Of a stretch of DNA of 64,000 bases, positions 23,701 to 33,353 are shown in pieces (positions within the stretch are counted from its first letter, which is position 1; each line of letters starts with the position of its first letter). The stretch is from NCBI RefSeq assembly GCF_018687715.1, contig NC_056755.1, positions 19,598,001 to 19,662,000 of the forward strand, read 5' to 3'. This DNA is from Carya illinoinensis. Taxonomy: Eukaryota; Streptophyta; Magnoliopsida; Fagales; Juglandaceae. Position numbers and translations under genes: made by a program. The notes under the pieces are model-generated. The model made no database searches. It was not told the DNA's origin and was given only the letters and a program-made list of their open reading frames with translations.

Positions 23701-26636
23701 ATTAGTCTATGTTGTGTGGCTTATAAAAACTTTTCCAAAATCATAGTTAATCAGTTGGCTCCTCTATTGGCAAAAGTGATTTCACCAAACCAATCGGCTT
23801 TCCTAAGTGATAGGAGTACTTTTTAAAACATCTCCATTGCTCATGAAATGGTTTCCGGTATCAATAAGGTGTGGAGCGGTAACGTGATGTATAAGATTGA
23901 CATAGATAAGGCCTACGATCGAGTGGATTGGAGTTATCTCCGAGATATGTTGCTGAGATTTGGTTTCTCTCCCAGATGGTGCAATCTCATTAATAATTGT
24001 ATCTCATCTCCTTCTTTCTCAGTGATGCTTAATGGCATTCCTAAAGGTTTCTTCAAGGCATCTAGAGGCCTTCGCTAGGGAGACCCCCTCTCCCATTTGC
24101 TCTTCATCTTATCGGAAGACTTCCTTTCTCGGCTGCTGGACAAACAGTTTGTAGAAGGTAAAATAATTTTTATAGTGGCCCAATTGTCCAAAGCTTTCCC
24201 ATTTACTTTATGCAGATGATCTCTTAATTTTCGCCAATGGGTGTAATTGGGAAATTTAGTGAAGACTTCAAGAATTTATGAGGCGATTTCGGGCCAGCAG
24301 ATCAATGTCGACAAATCAGCCTCATATTTTTCAAAGTCGATGGTTTTTTCTCGCAAATAGAGTCAGCTGCAGGTAATAGGTTTCATAGAGGGTTCTTACC
24401 CTTGCACTTATCTGGGAATTCCTCTCCACTCAGGGAGGGTGACAGCCAAGCTTTTTGATCCGTTGCTAGATAAAATACGGAAGAAACTGGCAGGTTGGAA
24501 GCAGAATTATCTTTCAGCGGGAGGCAGAATTATTATATTAAAACATGTCCTCAATAGCATTTCTATCCATCTACTTTCGGTTCTAAGAGCCCCAGCTGCA
24601 GTTCTTTGTGACATCCAACGAATTTTTTCGGAGTTCCTTTGGGTGTCCAAAGGTGGCAAGAAGAAGAAGGCTTGGATTTCTTGGCGTCAAGTGTGTTCTC
24701 CAGAGGTGGAGGGAGGTTTGGGCCTTAAGACTTTTATCGGAGGTATAGACATCTTTGCTTATGAAATTTTTTTGGAACCTTATTGTTGGTGAATCCTTTT
24801 GGGCAAGGTTCTTCAAGGCCCGGTATAGAGATATTGTTGTGCCTTATGCACAGGGCCATAGTTCTTATTTTTGGCGAAATGTTGTGAAAGTCATGCCTAC
24901 AGTTGTCCGAAATGGGCTGTGGAAGATCAAAAGTGGTGAGGTTAATTTCTAGTTTGATCCGTGGTTGTCGACAGGTACATTGGCGATTCAAGTGACAAGC
25001 ATTCAAAATCCTCTTGTTCAGGTTCGAGATGTATTGCATTTGGAAGGCTAGGATATCAATTTGCTCTCTCAACTAGTGGGCGAGGAGACAAAGCTTATGA
25101 TTTTAAGATCTAACATCCAACTTCGCACAAGGAAAGATCTATTTCTTTGGACACTAAACCAAGACAAGAAGTTCACCACAAAGAGCATTTGGCAAGAAGT
25201 TAGATTTAAAATGCCAAGATTACCTTGGACAAAATGGACATGGTATCGTGGTCTTCCAAAAAAGATATCCTTTGTGGCCTGCCGTTTATGGAATCTTGCT
25301 TTACCAACAGATGAAAACGTAATGAAATTAGGCATTCCATTGGCATCTCAGTGTGCTTGCTGTGAACAAATGAGGAAGATTGAATCGGCAGAAATATCTT
25401 TGCATTTGGTGATGTTGCAGAATATGTGTGGAGCTCTTTTTCGATATGGTTGGCCGTTGGCATCTCAGTGTGCTTGCTGTGAACAAATGAGGAAGATTGA
25501 ATCGGCAGAAATATCTTTGCGTTTGGTGATGTTGCAGAATATGTGTGGAGCTCTTTTTCGATATGGTTGAATATTCTGTACATGAAAGGGCAAAGATTAT
25601 TTGATAGGATAGCCTTATGTTGGTCATGGGCCAAAGGTACTACACAGGTTGGGATCATTCGGGGGATCCTCCCCTCCATTATTATATGGGCTTTGTGGAA
25701 ATGGTGATGTCAGGCTCATATGGAGGATATCATGATGTCGATGGAGCAACTTACTGGTTCAGTTCTTACTCAAGTTCATGTTTACTTTTCGAAACCATGT
25801 AAGGGCATGTCGAGTTCCTCCAAGGATCAGGACATTTTAAGGAGCTTGAGATGTTCAATTGTCCCACCTTGCCTCAATAAGCCAAGTGCCTATGCTTGGT
25901 GCCCACCCCCGATTGGTCACTTGAAGCTCAATGTTGATGGTTGTGCACTTAGCAACCCGGGGCCATCTGGAGATGGAGGGATAATTCGTAATTACAGGGG
26001 GAACCTGGTAGGGGGTTTTGCGAGACATTATAACACACAGTCCAACATCACTGCAGAGTTATGGGCTTTGAGAGATGGATTACAGTTTTGTTGTGCCATG
26101 GGCTTAACTGGCATTAGAGTGGAAACCAATTGCTTGGTGGTGGTCCATTGGCTTCGAATGGGGAAGTGCACTATGTGGTACCTATGGGATTACTGGGAGG
26201 AAGTGCTGCAGTTGATGGAGACTATCAAGGCTACAATTTAACATGTCTCTTGGGAGAGGAACATGGTGGCGGATTACCTAGCTAAGGAAGGGGCTCATAA
26301 AAGATGGCATTCGCTGGACTTCTCAGCTTCTTCGGGATCTAATTAGGTTGGATAGATGTTCTCTTCCACATTTGAGGCTTTGCTAGAATTGTTTATTTTT
26401 CGATTTGTAGTTTGCATTTGGAATTTTTTAGCAGTCTAGGTTTGGTTTTGGATCTGGTTTTGGTTTTTGTCCAGTAATCTCTTGTAATTTGGTTGGTTGC
26501 TTTTTAGTTTTTGATGCCTGGGTTTTGGTTTTTCTTGTTTATCTGTATCCCCCAAGCATCGGGTTGTAACCACGGTTTTCCTCCACCACAAGTGAGGGCT
26601 ATCAATAAAATTGTGGTACCGTCGTCATCTTAAAAG

Positions 26637-26672
<36 letters not shown>

Positions 26673-29600
26673 ATTAAGCATGTCACTTTTTTTTATCAGT
26701 AAAGAAGATTTTATTGATCATAAGGATAGGCAAGAGCCCAAGTGTAAGGATGGTCATTTTTTTTAACTTGCTAAGAATACCATGAAAAAGATAATAACAT
26801 CAACCAAATCACCAATAGAAAGACCCGCAAAATTAACAACATGGACACCACTTAGAAAAGTACAGAGAAGAATAGAGTTAGCATGATGAATTTACCAACA
26901 AAGGCATATTTTGTTCAGCCATCTCCTCAAGGACGGGTAGACATTTCCCAAAAATATCCGTAACCCCATCTTGAGAATTAGTTGTAGCACCAGCAGGATA
27001 AAACTTCACAGCAAATACAACCCCACTTCTTCCTGTCAATCCAGCCAGCATTATCATGAACTTGGGATGATGGTCGAAGGGGCAATTTATTACAGTTAAT
27101 AAAAGGGGAAAAAAAAAGGATAAGAAAAGAAGAGGAAGCAGCTTGCACTTAAGGAGGAAAAGTTGTTAAGAAGCAACAAGTTTAAGCTACATCTTTTTCC
27201 CAACAAAACATTCATGAAATTCTAATGTTCCAAGATTTAGTGTCTTAGAATAATAATAACTCCGCAAATAGATATATGATTTGAAGACATGCTACAATTA
27301 ATATATATCAAGAATAAAGCCCAATCTCATCCACAAATGAAATGTTGACCAAAATAACTAACTAATAAGTAAACCCTATACTTTTACATTTAAGGTTTTC
27401 TCTTAAATATTTAACATTAACTCTCTCCTAAATCTATCAACCAACATTTAACAGCAGAGGCAACATCATATCAGCATCTAGAATGAGAGAATAGTTTGTA
27501 GGAATAGTTCTCATTAATTCGTAACATAGGTACAAGGTAGTATAAATAGATTACAGCAAAAGGAAAAAGGAAAGAATAAATTAAATGCTAACTTCTAAGG
27601 AAAAATCTCCTAGAATATTCACACATTTACAGCCAATATCTCCTAGAATATAGCAGAGTTGACTAGGCAGATTTTGGAAGATTTCCAACACTCCCCCTCA
27701 AGCTGGTTTGAAGATGTCTTCCATAGCCAGCTTGCTAATTAAGTTTTCAAACTGTTTCTTCGGCAGTCCCAAGTATGTTTGCTACTTGCTCAGCTGTAGA
27801 AATATAGGACAAACAAATTACCCCACTATCTATTTTCTCCTTGATTTTTGCTTGTCCACCTCCACATATTTTGTTCTATCATGAAGAACTGGATTGTGAG
27901 CAATAGCTATCGCAGCTTTATTATCACAATACAATTTCATTGTTCATGAACTAGTAACTTTCAACTCTTCCAGCAATCTTTTAATCCACAATGTTTCACA
28001 AATTCCATGAGCAACAGCCCTAAACTCAACCTCTCCACTACTCCTTGCCACCACATTTTGTTTCTTGCTGCACCATGTTATTAAATTTCCTCCAACAAAT
28101 GTGCAATAGCCAGAAGTTGATCTCCTATCAGTAACACTTCCAGCCCAATCTGAATCGGTGTATATTTCCACTTATAAACTCCCATGACCTCCAAACAATA
28201 AGCCTTACCTGGAGTACCCTTTAGGTACCTTAGGATTTTGTATACAACATAAAAATGTTCGGGTTCTGGTGAGTGCATAAACTGGCTTACCACACTTGTT
28301 GCAAAGGCTATGTCAGGCCGTGTGTGAGAGAGATACAAGAGTTTCACTACCAGTCTTTGGTATTGTTCTCTATTGATTAATTCTTCAGGTTTAGCTGGTT
28401 GAAGTTTTAGATTCGGCTCTATAGGTGTTTCTGTAGCTTTACACCCTAATAGAATTGTTTCTCCAAGTAAATCAAGAATATATTTTCGTTGGGAAACAAA
28501 TATACCTTTCTTTGACCTTGCAAACTCCATGCCAAGAAAATATTTCAAGTTACCTAAGTCTTTGATTTCAAACTCCTTAGCAAGAATCTTCTTTAATCTC
28601 TCAATTTCATTGTTGTCATCCCCTGTCAGAATAAAATCATCAATATAGACAATAAGTATAGCTACTTTGCCTCCACCAATGTGTCTATAGAACATAGTGT
28701 GGTCAACTTGACCTTTGTAGTAGCCATGACTCTTTATCACCTTCCCAAAGCGTTCAAACCAAGTTCCAGGAGATTGCTTGAGTCCATACAAAGACTTCCT
28801 CAATCTGCACACCTTCCCCTTGCCTTCTTTGCCTTCAAATCCTGGTGGTTGATCCATAAGAACTTCCTCCTCTAGGTCTCCATTTAAGAAGGCATTCTTC
28901 ACATCTAATTGATACAAGGGCCAATTGGAGTGGACTGCTAGGGATAATAACACACAGATTGAGTTCATCTCGGCTATGGGAGCAAAAGCTTCCTGGTAGT
29001 CAATTTCATATGACTGGTGGTTGAGCCATTTGCCACAAGTCTTGCTTTGTACCTCTCTACACTACCATCAGCCTTGAATTTGACTGTAAATACCCATTTA
29101 CAACCCACAGTCTTCTTCCCCTTTGGTTGATCACCAATTTCCCAAGTGTCATTAGCAATTAGTGCATTCATCTCTTCTTGAACAGCCAATCTCCATTCTG
29201 GGTGATCCAAGACTTCTTGAATGGTTCTTGGAATAAACAAATGAGAAATATTGGATGTAAAAGCCTTATGGGGTATCAGAGAGTCTATGATAGGATAGAT
29301 ATTTGGCAATAGGATGTATGGTGCAGGTTCTAACTCCTTTCCTAAGGGCTATAGGTAAATCTAGATCAGCAGAATTGTCAACAAAATGAGGAGTGGAAGA
29401 GTTACCTATTGTATTGGAAGGACCAACTTGTAGAGGCGATGATGATTGGCTTTGCTCCGGATTGGAAGAAGGATTTTTATTATTATGAAGATCTCTTCTT
29501 CTAGTATAAACACGAAGTTCAAATGTCTCTAGTTGTATTTCTCCCCCTGGTTGTGAATCACTTATGCCTTGTACAGGTAGACTCAGATTTCCATTATTTT

Positions 29601-32600
29601 CACTTGATAAATTTTCTATTTTCTAACCTTCTAAAGGAGTATGGATGTTCATGTCAATGTCAATGAAAACATTAGGAAAAAGATTAGAAGTTTGCCAAAA
29701 CTAATCTTCACTCTTCTCTCTCCCCCTGAAGATAGTAATGGCTAAAGTAAGGCTGTTTTTCAAGGAAAAAAATATCCATACTGATGTGAGTTTTCTTTGT
29801 AATAGGGTTAGAACATTTGTACCCTCTCTTATTAGGAGCATATCCGAGGAAAACACATTTTTCTGCCCTAGGGTCAAGTTTGGACCGAAGATGGGTTGGT
29901 ATATGAACAAAAACAGTGCACCCAAAAAACTTTTAGTTGTAAATCTGATATTACTCGACAAGTAGGGAAAGAAGCTTTAGGCAAGCTAAAGGAGTGATGT
30001 ATTTCAAAACAAGAGTAGGCATCCTATTAATGAGATAATAGGCAATCAAAATAGCATCACTCCATAAATATTTAGGAACATGCATAGAAAACATTAGGGC
30101 ACGTGCAACCTCTAATAAGTGACTATTTTTTCGCTTCGCAATACCATTTTGCTGTGGGGTGTTACGATGAGTAGATTGATGTTGAACACATTTTTCTGAC
30201 AAAAAAGTTTCTAAACATTTGTTAAAGTATTTAGTACCATTGTCAGTTCTAAAAATACTGATTTGTGTTTGGAACTGATTTTCAACCATATAATTAAAAT
30301 CCTTGAATAATTTTTCAATTTCAGATTTATCACTCATCAAATACACCCAACACAATCATGTATGATCGTCAATAAATGTCACAAACCATTTTTTTTCCAG
30401 ATGCACTAGTATTTTTTAGGGATCCCAAACATCACTATGAATTAAATAAAAAGGTTTTGAAGCACGATAACTTTTTCATTGATAAGTGTTCCGATGACTC
30501 TTGGATAGATGACAAGTATCACAATGAAGAGAGTTACAATTAATAATTTTAAATAAGTTGGGAAACAAATGTTTTAGATAGAGAAAACTAGAATGTCCAA
30601 GTCTAAGATGCCAAAGCATAATTTTGTACAGGCATAGAACTAGTACTACTACTACTCAAACCCTAAGCTTGTTTAATGTAGAATAGGGTCTCATCAAAAT
30701 AATGGAAAAATTTAGTTGTAAACGATTATGCGCACTCATCCAATGTAATTAGTCAGAAAGTCGGACTTTAATGAAAATTGTGTTAATTTGAATTTTGAAT
30801 ATGAAGGCAGCAGTATTGGTACGCAAATCGGTACACAAATTCGTTTGTACGTAACAAAACTCCAAAATAATAGAATCCATCAACCATCCTGGCACTGCCA
30901 ATCATCCTCCCCGAGAGTTGGTCCTAAAATTCACAATGGGAATCAAAGAATATGACACGGCAGTTAGAATCCTTTGAGAGTTTACTAATAGACAACAAAT
31001 TACAAGCAAGTTTAGGAACATGAAAGACAGATTTTAGTTCAATTTTCTCAGATATTTGGACAGAACCTGTTCCTGCAATGGATGAGAAACCTCCATTTGC
31101 AATTCTGACTTTTTTATTACTATGACAAGGGTAATAAGATTGAAAAAATTGGGAAGTACTGGTCATATGGTCAGATGCACTAGAATCAATAATCCATACT
31201 GCAAGAGTTAAGCCACAAGAGTAGGTAATAGGGGTATTACCTGTTTGGGCCAAGTAACTAGTAGGAGGACCAGACGTAGGAGTGGATTTCAGCAATTGAA
31301 GAAGATGATCCACCTGCTCAACACTTAGGAAATTAGGCTTGCTTCATTGGCTCTAAGGCTATATAGTTGCTGCCAGAGGTTCCAAATTTGCTGCTCTTCC
31401 AATTTGCAGGCTTTCCATGGAGTTTCCAGCAAGTCTCTCTAGTGTGGCGTGGTTTATTGCAATAATCACACTATACTCGAGGCTTATCTTCAAACCCCCT
31501 TTGGTTAGAATAGGAGCTGTGCAAAAATATTGAAAGAGGACAGATTTGTGCTAGTAGCACAATAACGAGCAGGGTTGGTAGCAACTAATGTAGAGCTCTC
31601 CACAGTTTCATCCTCCCTTTTTTTCATCATGACATTCCGACGACAATCTTCTCTTCGCACCTCTAAAAATACCTCTCCAAGTGGAGGTAATGGTTGTCTC
31701 CCTAGAATCCTTCTCCTAATTTAATCAAATTCATTATTAAGTCCAACCAAGAATTTAAAAATTCTAGCATTCTCCACCATCTTCTTATTATGATTGCAAT
31801 CATCAGAATTTTTCCATTCATAATCAAATAAGTCTAAATCCTGCCAAAGTCCCTTAAGAACATTGAAATACCTGGTCATACTGCCTTCTCCTTTGTGAGT
31901 ATTACTGATTTTCTGCTGCAATTTGTATATCTGAGAATAATTTCCAAGGTCAGAATACATCTAACATTGTCCCAGAGCTTCTTTGTAGTCAAATAGCACA
32001 TATAGTTGGCACTAATTTCTTCATCCATAGCATTCACAAGCCACGCTATCACCATGGAATTTTCTACATCCCATACAGCATAGGATGGGTCAGTTTTCTC
32101 AAGCTCCTTGGTTTCACCAGTCAAGTACCCTATCTTCCCTATCCCTCGAATATACATCCTGATTGATTGTGACTATCGTAGGAAGTTAACCTCATTTAGT
32201 CGGATGTTTGTAATTTGGACAGAGTATGGTTCAAAATGGGTAGGTTTTGGTTCTGGCCTATTTTTTAATTTGGCCTCGTTTGAAGTATCAGCCATGCTAA
32301 AAGGCTTGACAGCAACAGAAGAGGGAATGGGGTTTTTTAGATGAATCAGAAACGGAACCGGCTCTTGATACCATCTAGAATGAGAGAATAGTTTGTAGGA
32401 ATAATTCTCATTAATTCGTAACATAGGTACAAGGCAGTATAAATAGATTACAGCAGAAGGAAAAAGGAAAGAATAAATTAAATGCTAACTTCTAAGGAAA
32501 CTAAATCTCCTAGAATATTCACACATTTACACAAAATATCTCCTAGGATACAGCAGAGTTGACTAGGCAAATTTTGGAAACTTTCCAATAGAATCATATG

Positions 32601-33353
32601 TTTCCAGGCAAAGAGAACTCATGAATTCAAAGTGAAGAACCAATTTTAGTACCGGATGTATTTTGAAACAGTTCAAAGTGTGAGTAAAATCATGATGACA
32701 ATTTTTTTCCAATTGTTACTCGATTGAAAACTCCTCAGTTGCATATTTTAACAACACTCACTTGCAAACTTGATCTCTTCTGTGCTTGTTGTATCTGTCA
32801 AATAAAGTGTCATAAGAGGAGTGAAGTTGATATTGGCAGGCAGAGCTTTCAAGATTGATTCTCGATATGCCACAGCAGCAGCTGTGGTTGTAATGGGGGG
32901 CTTCAGATTCGGCATCACTATCGCTCTTCCAAAATGACTTGCACTATAGGTGCAATAGTTTACAAGACAAGAAAGGAACAACTCAAATTGTATTCATACT
33001 CAGGAGACTTTTGCGGCAAAAAATGGATAATGATGTGCAACGACCAAGAACAATTTGCAGTGAAATTCTTCGAATTACCTGTGACAGACAACAGCTTCAA
33101 GCATGTCCCCATCACGGAGGTGAAGATGCCAATCATCAGGTTGTGTTAGAGTAAGCTCCATCTTAGGTCCTTTGCACCTTAATTGCCTAGGCCCTTCAAC
33201 CTTTCCCACCTGGAACTTCAATGCCTGTATAATAACAAACGAAAAGAAAATGAAGGCAATCAAAAATTCAAAAGCATTAAGTTTCAACTCTTTATACGGT
33301 AATTGCAATGCCTTTGTACATACTTTCGAAGGAAGGACCACACTCTTAATCAT
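8526..33353 (-). CDS. PYR4: dihydroorotase, whole gene, 8 exons
   Basis: This gene encodes dihydroorotase, the third enzyme of de novo pyrimidine synthesis (carbamoyl aspartate to dihydroorotate). The exons are 33353-33324, 33224-33079, 32943-32762, 27032-26896, 20440-20275, 20163-20047, 19519-19359 and 8720-8526. They join at GT-AG sites into 378 codons including the stop, giving 377 residues, the usual length of the plant enzyme. The metal-binding pair HLH is at residues 43-45, the carboxylated lysine at K129 (AVKFYPAG), histidines at H167 (VHGE) and H205 (MEHIT), and the catalytic aspartate at D279 (GTDSAPH). All class II residues are present. About 31 residues precede the conserved MELTLTQP core and are basic enough to be an organellar targeting peptide, which is an inference. 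Introns 3, 4 and 7 are 5.7, 6.5 and 10.6 kb because of retroelements. The gene looks intact; whether it is expressed cannot be seen. Confidence 0.93.
9436..9640 (-). mobile_element. possible LINE 3' tip in intron 7
   Basis: The minus strand ends with a short version of the LINE 3' terminus (TTGTGTACTGGGTAATAG, then an AT-rich tail). No coding part remains. Identification is by resemblance to the ends at 4.7 and 12.0 kb. Confidence 0.35.
9780..10260. mobile_element. LTR-retrotransposon remnant, diverged direct repeat
   Basis: Two diverged copies of a 140-bp block (from about 9790 and from about 10080, both with TTCAAGCCCTTTA) alternate with two copies of GAGATTGTAAT(A)CCCC. That motif, preceded by AAGGGGGAGA near 10020, resembles the polypurine tract and LTR start of Gypsy elements. 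No coding domain remains. Boundaries are not resolved. Confidence 0.4.
10488..11830 (-). mobile_element. decayed L1 LINE fragment in intron 7
   Basis: Pieces of ORF2 can be read in order on the minus strand. Near 11670 is the DHFPIL region of the endonuclease C-terminus. Near 11210-11140 is the reverse transcriptase motif [14 protein letters not shown]. At 10727-10488 is the [16 protein letters not shown] segment that lies between reverse transcriptase and the zinc domain. The catalytic palm and much linker are missing, so it carries an internal deletion. It is in the same orientation as dihydroorotase. Confidence 0.6.
12087..15688 (-). pseudogene. LINE ORF2 (endonuclease, RT, zinc domain)
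   Basis: The start at 15688 ([18 protein letters not shown]) is the usual ORF2 beginning. The endonuclease domain runs 15688-14990 in broken frames and includes GDFNIVR. The reverse transcriptase runs 14332-13244 and keeps the catalytic [10 protein letters not shown] near 13650. The zinc-binding domain is at 12833-12087 with [14 protein letters not shown]. Frames change at about 15500, 15100, 14450, 13930 and 12470, so no full protein can be made. ORF2 would nick target DNA and prime reverse transcription in the nucleus. No RNase H domain is visible before the 3' end. Confidence 0.85.
15990..16191. repeat. 101-bp tandem duplication in the solo LTR
   Basis: Copy 1 (15990-16090) and copy 2 (16091-16191) are nearly identical, differing only at the last few bases. 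The LTR begins with copy 1. Confidence 0.92.
15990..16330 (+). mobile_element. solo LTR with 5-bp TSD inside LINE
   Basis: The 341-bp insert starts TGACAGCATG and ends CATCTTGACA, so it has TG...CA termini. It is flanked by the direct repeat TCCAT (15985-15989 and 16331-16335). A TATA-like GCCTATATAATG near 16279 sets the plus orientation. No internal domain is present, so it is a solo LTR left by recombination between LTRs, or a very small element. Confidence 0.82.
18004..18860 (-). mobile_element. LINE fragment: ORF1 tail and ORF2 start
   Basis: At 18597-18376 lies an ORF1 C-terminal tail ([19 protein letters not shown]), and at 18292-18071 an ORF2 endonuclease start ([19 protein letters not shown]). 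The rest of ORF2 is missing. A 20-bp T run on the plus strand (about 17984-18003) sits exactly where a poly(A) tail of this fragment would be, next to the larger LINE. Sequence upstream (18614-18860) holds a diverged repeat. Confidence 0.6.
18614..18865. repeat. diverged 131-bp direct repeat
   Basis: Two copies begin CCTATAAATATCGAAAGAG (18614) and CCTACAAACATCGAAAGAG (18745). Both continue through ACAGCTATCAAT and CCCCCTGCT. The divergence suggests an old duplication in LINE-flanking or ORF1 linker sequence. Confidence 0.7.
18866..19358. other. remainder of intron 7 next to exon 7
   Basis: AT-rich intron sequence without recognised elements; probably part of the ancestral intron. Confidence 0.4.
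19359..19519 (-). CDS. PYR4: dihydroorotase exon 7 (residues 260-313)
   Basis: The acceptor is TCGTTTAG and the donor GATGAG|GTAACT. It encodes [15 protein letters not shown], containing catalytic aspartate D279, and the cysteine-rich CSCGCAGIY motif of the plant and bacterial class II enzymes. Confidence 0.94.
20047..20163 (-). CDS. PYR4: dihydroorotase exon 6 (residues 221-259)
   Basis: The acceptor is ACTTTCAG and the donor CACA|GTACGT. It encodes the [16 protein letters not shown] segment and the conserved [18 protein letters not shown]. The flanking introns are short (111 and 527 bp). Confidence 0.93.
20275..20440 (-). CDS. PYR4: dihydroorotase exon 5 (residues 166-220)
   Basis: The acceptor is CTCTTGCAG and the donor GAAG|GTATCC. 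It encodes [16 protein letters not shown] and [12 protein letters not shown], with metal-ligand histidines 167 and 205. Confidence 0.94.
20930..22053 (+). pseudogene. LINE ORF1 remnant (DUF4283-like)
   Basis: The N-terminal part reads [16 protein letters not shown] and continues to FIKHRWVL. The DUF4283 core is at 21160-21459, with [20 protein letters not shown] and IYIEMDLSK. An acidic C-terminal piece is at 21679-22053. A T run near 21129-21144 and stops near 21039 and 21459 break the frame. ORF1 proteins of this type bind LINE RNA. Confidence 0.7.
22155..26346 (+). pseudogene. LINE ORF2 with RNase H domain
   Basis: The endonuclease remnant at 22170-22860 includes a degraded FSRDFNIIR motif and [11 protein letters not shown]. 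Reverse transcriptase pieces at 23299-24792 include [16 protein letters not shown] and [13 protein letters not shown]; the YADD region near 24210 is broken by frameshift. The zinc domain is at 25061-25570. An RNase H domain at 25900-26346 reads [27 protein letters not shown] and [12 protein letters not shown], with one in-frame stop at 26239. At least eight stops or shifts make it inactive. Confidence 0.85.
25341..25566. repeat. in-frame 117-bp tandem duplication in LINE ORF2
   Basis: The block starting TGGCATCTCAGTGTGCTTG at 25341 repeats at 25458, a 117-bp period (39 codons). The copies are almost identical and the reading frame continues through both, so the zinc-domain peptide [16 protein letters not shown] appears twice. 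Confidence 0.93.
26686..26745 (-). mobile_element. tiny LINE 3' tip in intron 4
   Basis: The plus strand reads TTTTTTATCAGTAAAGAAG, then GGCAAGAGCCCAAGTGTA, a short form of the LINE 3' end seen in reverse at 4.7 and 12.0 kb. It directly follows the tail of the plus-strand LINE. Confidence 0.4.
26896..27032 (-). CDS. PYR4: dihydroorotase exon 4 (residues 120-165)
   Basis: The acceptor is TTGACAG and the donor TTG|GTAAAT. It encodes [19 protein letters not shown], containing the lysine (K129) that bridges the two metals when carboxylated, and ends with [12 protein letters not shown]. It sits between the Copia-filled intron 3 and the LINE-filled intron 4. Confidence 0.93.
27040..27475. other. 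intron 3 sequence between exon 4 and Copia
   Basis: AT-rich sequence with no recognised element; probably ancestral intron sequence. Confidence 0.4.
27484..27690 (-). repeat. Copia 3' LTR
   Basis: Read on the minus strand it runs TGTTGGAAATC...TTCTCTCA, with TG...CA ends. It differs from the other LTR at roughly a dozen positions by eye. Confidence 0.88.
27691..27704 (-). other. Copia polypurine tract
   Basis: The minus strand reads GCTTGAGGGGGAG directly before the 3' LTR, the usual plus-strand primer of Copia elements. Confidence 0.8.
27944..29309 (-). pseudogene. Copia reverse transcriptase and RNase H
   Basis: The 5' part (29309-28974) has [19 protein letters not shown] and [14 protein letters not shown]. 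The main part (28968-28081) has [30 protein letters not shown] and the catalytic [12 protein letters not shown]. The RNase H (28171-27944) begins [19 protein letters not shown] and includes [11 protein letters not shown]. Frame breaks fall near 28970 and 28120. This is the best-preserved part of the element. Confidence 0.9.
29951..31313 (-). pseudogene. Copia protease and integrase remnants
   Basis: At 31313-30924 the protease motif reads [12 protein letters not shown] (the usual DSGA is DSSA here), followed by [14 protein letters not shown] of the pre-integrase region. At 30355-29951 the integrase core reads [11 protein letters not shown] and [15 protein letters not shown]. The stretch between them (30356-30923) is broken by stops. 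Confidence 0.85.
31429..32424 (-). pseudogene. Copia gag remnant with zinc knuckle
   Basis: The gag core reads [20 protein letters not shown] and [10 protein letters not shown] (32157-31876), continuing in another frame to 31721 ([13 protein letters not shown]). A zinc knuckle [14 protein letters not shown] is encoded at 31470-31429. Frameshifts near 31960 and 31720 break it. The protein would form the particle that packages the RNA. Confidence 0.8.
32361..32373 (-). other. Copia primer-binding site (tRNA-Met)
   Basis: The minus strand reads TGGTATCAAGAGC, the initiator tRNA-Met primer-binding site with one extra A, seven bases inside the 5' LTR. Confidence 0.75.
32381..32590 (-). repeat. 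Copia 5' LTR
   Basis: Same sequence as the 27484-27690 copy with about 11 substitutions and a 3-bp indel by eye. Its outer end reads TATTGG in place of TGTTGG. The divergence indicates an insertion that is not recent. Confidence 0.88.
32762..32943 (-). CDS. PYR4: dihydroorotase exon 3 (residues 59-119)
   Basis: The acceptor is CCTATAG and the donor GCAA|GTGAGT. It encodes the [12 protein letters not shown] segment and the [10 protein letters not shown] strand. Intron 2 before it is 135 bp; intron 3 after it holds the Copia element. Confidence 0.93.
33079..33224 (-). CDS. PYR4: dihydroorotase exon 2 (residues 11-58)
   Basis: The acceptor is TTATACAG and the donor AG|GTAATT. The exon carries the end of the presequence and the conserved core start [19 protein letters not shown], which includes the two zinc-binding histidines. 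Confidence 0.92.
33324..33353 (-). CDS. PYR4: dihydroorotase exon 1 (residues 1-10)
   Basis: The exon starts at ATG 33353 ([10 protein letters not shown]) and ends at a strong donor, AAA|GTATGT. The frame also stays open through intron 1 (99 bp), and an upstream GTG is in the same frame. The spliced model is preferred because removing the intron joins phase 0 to phase 0 and deletes a hydrophobic stretch that is not expected in this family. Confidence 0.75.

Larger units (their letters stand above)
20820..26671 (+). mobile_element. L1 LINE in intron 4, antisense to host gene
   Basis: A nearly full-length plant LINE has ORF1 and ORF2 remnants in order and ends in a 30-nt A run (26642-26671) after CATCTTAAAAGAAATT. 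It lies opposite to dihydroorotase and accounts for about 5.8 of the 6.5 kb of intron 4. The 5' edge is approximate. No convincing target duplication was found beside the CATTAAGCATGTCAC that follows the tail. Confidence 0.87.
27484..32590 (-). mobile_element. Ty1-copia retrotransposon in intron 3
   Basis: The element has two LTRs of about 207 and 210 bp, a primer-binding site next to the 5' LTR and a polypurine tract next to the 3' LTR. The domain order on the minus strand is gag, zinc knuckle, protease, integrase, reverse transcriptase, RNase H, which defines Copia. It lies in the same orientation as dihydroorotase. All coding parts are broken. CATCTAGAA precedes both LTRs on the plus strand, so the exact outer edge and target duplication are ambiguous. 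Confidence 0.92.

Noticed and set aside
27479..27483. TAGAA as target duplication of the Copia element (with 32589-32593)
   Set aside because: The left copy lies within a 9-bp sequence that also borders the inner LTR edge, and using the right copy would end the LTR outside its TG...CA limits.
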